Origin: CADEGZ01 sp035443705 | GTDB lineage: Bacteria; Pseudomonadota; Gammaproteobacteria; UBA6186; Azoamicaceae | NCBI GenBank assembly: GCA_035443705.1 | Contig: DAORSV010000019.1 | Location: 1 to 24,099 of the forward strand | Direction of reading: 5' to 3' | DNA length: 24,099 nucleotides | Part shown: piece by piece, positions 24,002 through 24,099 of the stretch | How positions within the stretch are numbered: position 1 is the stretch's first letter | Layout of the letters: every line of letters begins with the position of its first letter | Position numbers and translations under genes: made by a program | Notes under the pieces: generated by a model | What the model saw: only the letters and a program-made list of their open reading frames with translations | What the model was told of the DNA's origin: nothing | The model's database searches: none

Positions 24002-24099
24002 TTAAAAAACCTCTGGATTAACATCCGCCTCATAATTAACAGAGGAAAATCCAAATCCAAAAAGCTTTAAGAAATCGGCTTGATAGCCTTTAAAATCTG
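24002..24099 (-). CDS. fabV: enoyl-ACP reductase FabV, C-terminal end only
   Basis: The last 32 codons of a gene entering from the right edge; stop TAA at 24002-24004. The visible peptide, with GYQADFLKLFGFGFSSVNYE then ADVNPEVF, matches the C terminus of the NADH-dependent trans-2-enoyl-ACP/CoA reductase FabV family, whose ends read FLxLFGF followed by VDYxADVNP. FabV performs the last reduction of each fatty-acid elongation cycle and is a triclosan-resistant alternative to FabI. The rest of the gene lies outside the window. Confidence 0.8.
   Translation of the reverse strand, partial: DFKGYQADFLKLFGFGFSSVNYEADVNPEVF

Overview
The window looks like an AT-rich chromosomal segment of an intracellular gammaproteobacterium of the order Legionellales, closest in flavour to Coxiellaceae/Diplorickettsiaceae (Rickettsiella-like). 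Four things point there: ordinary gammaproteobacterial housekeeping genes (rlmJ, waaF, uup, hemH, the fabV tail), a small membrane protein of the kind typified by Coxiella CBU_0592, a very large protein with Sel1 repeats, ankyrin repeats and coiled coils, and two other low-complexity proteins that look lineage-specific. The taxon is inferred from gene content only.

Layout. 1-1.7 kb: a possible tiny ORF, rlmJ, then a Phd-type antitoxin and VapC-type PIN toxin on the minus strand. 1.9-6.8 kb, mostly plus strand: a His/Cys-rich two-helix membrane protein, an APC amino-acid permease, a CBU_0592-like protein (minus), and an anmK-waaF pair. 6.9-18.2 kb, all minus strand: a DUF4143-type ATPase; an RND efflux operon (adaptor, pump, small downstream gene) joined by 1- and 4-nt overlaps; a membrane-anchored glutamate-synthase-like flavoprotein; and the 1249-residue Sel1/ankyrin protein. 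18.4-20.3 kb: the ABC-F ATPase Uup. 20.4-24.1 kb: a glutamate/histidine-rich low-complexity protein preceded by a possible leader peptide, a 24-residue glutamine-rich micro-ORF, hemH, an alanine-rich helical protein with an overlapping small ORF, and the 3' end of fabV running off the window.

Functional links. anmK recycles anhydro-MurNAc and waaF builds LPS inner core, so that pair serves envelope metabolism. The efflux operon carries no outer-membrane channel, so it probably borrows a TolC-like protein from elsewhere. The permease and anmK each have a palindrome with the core AAGTTAA(A/T)TAACTT directly downstream of a good -10 hexamer, which suggests one repressor controls both. The Sel1/ankyrin protein and possibly the alanine-rich and Glu/His-rich proteins are candidate host-directed proteins. 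No secretion genes lie in the window, so this is inference.

There are no rRNA, tRNA, CRISPR or recognisable IS elements. The most unusual items are the shared palindrome, the Sel1/ankyrin protein with a HEPN-like motif in an unassigned C-terminal region, and the cluster of micro-ORFs and low-complexity genes around 20.4-21.7 kb.
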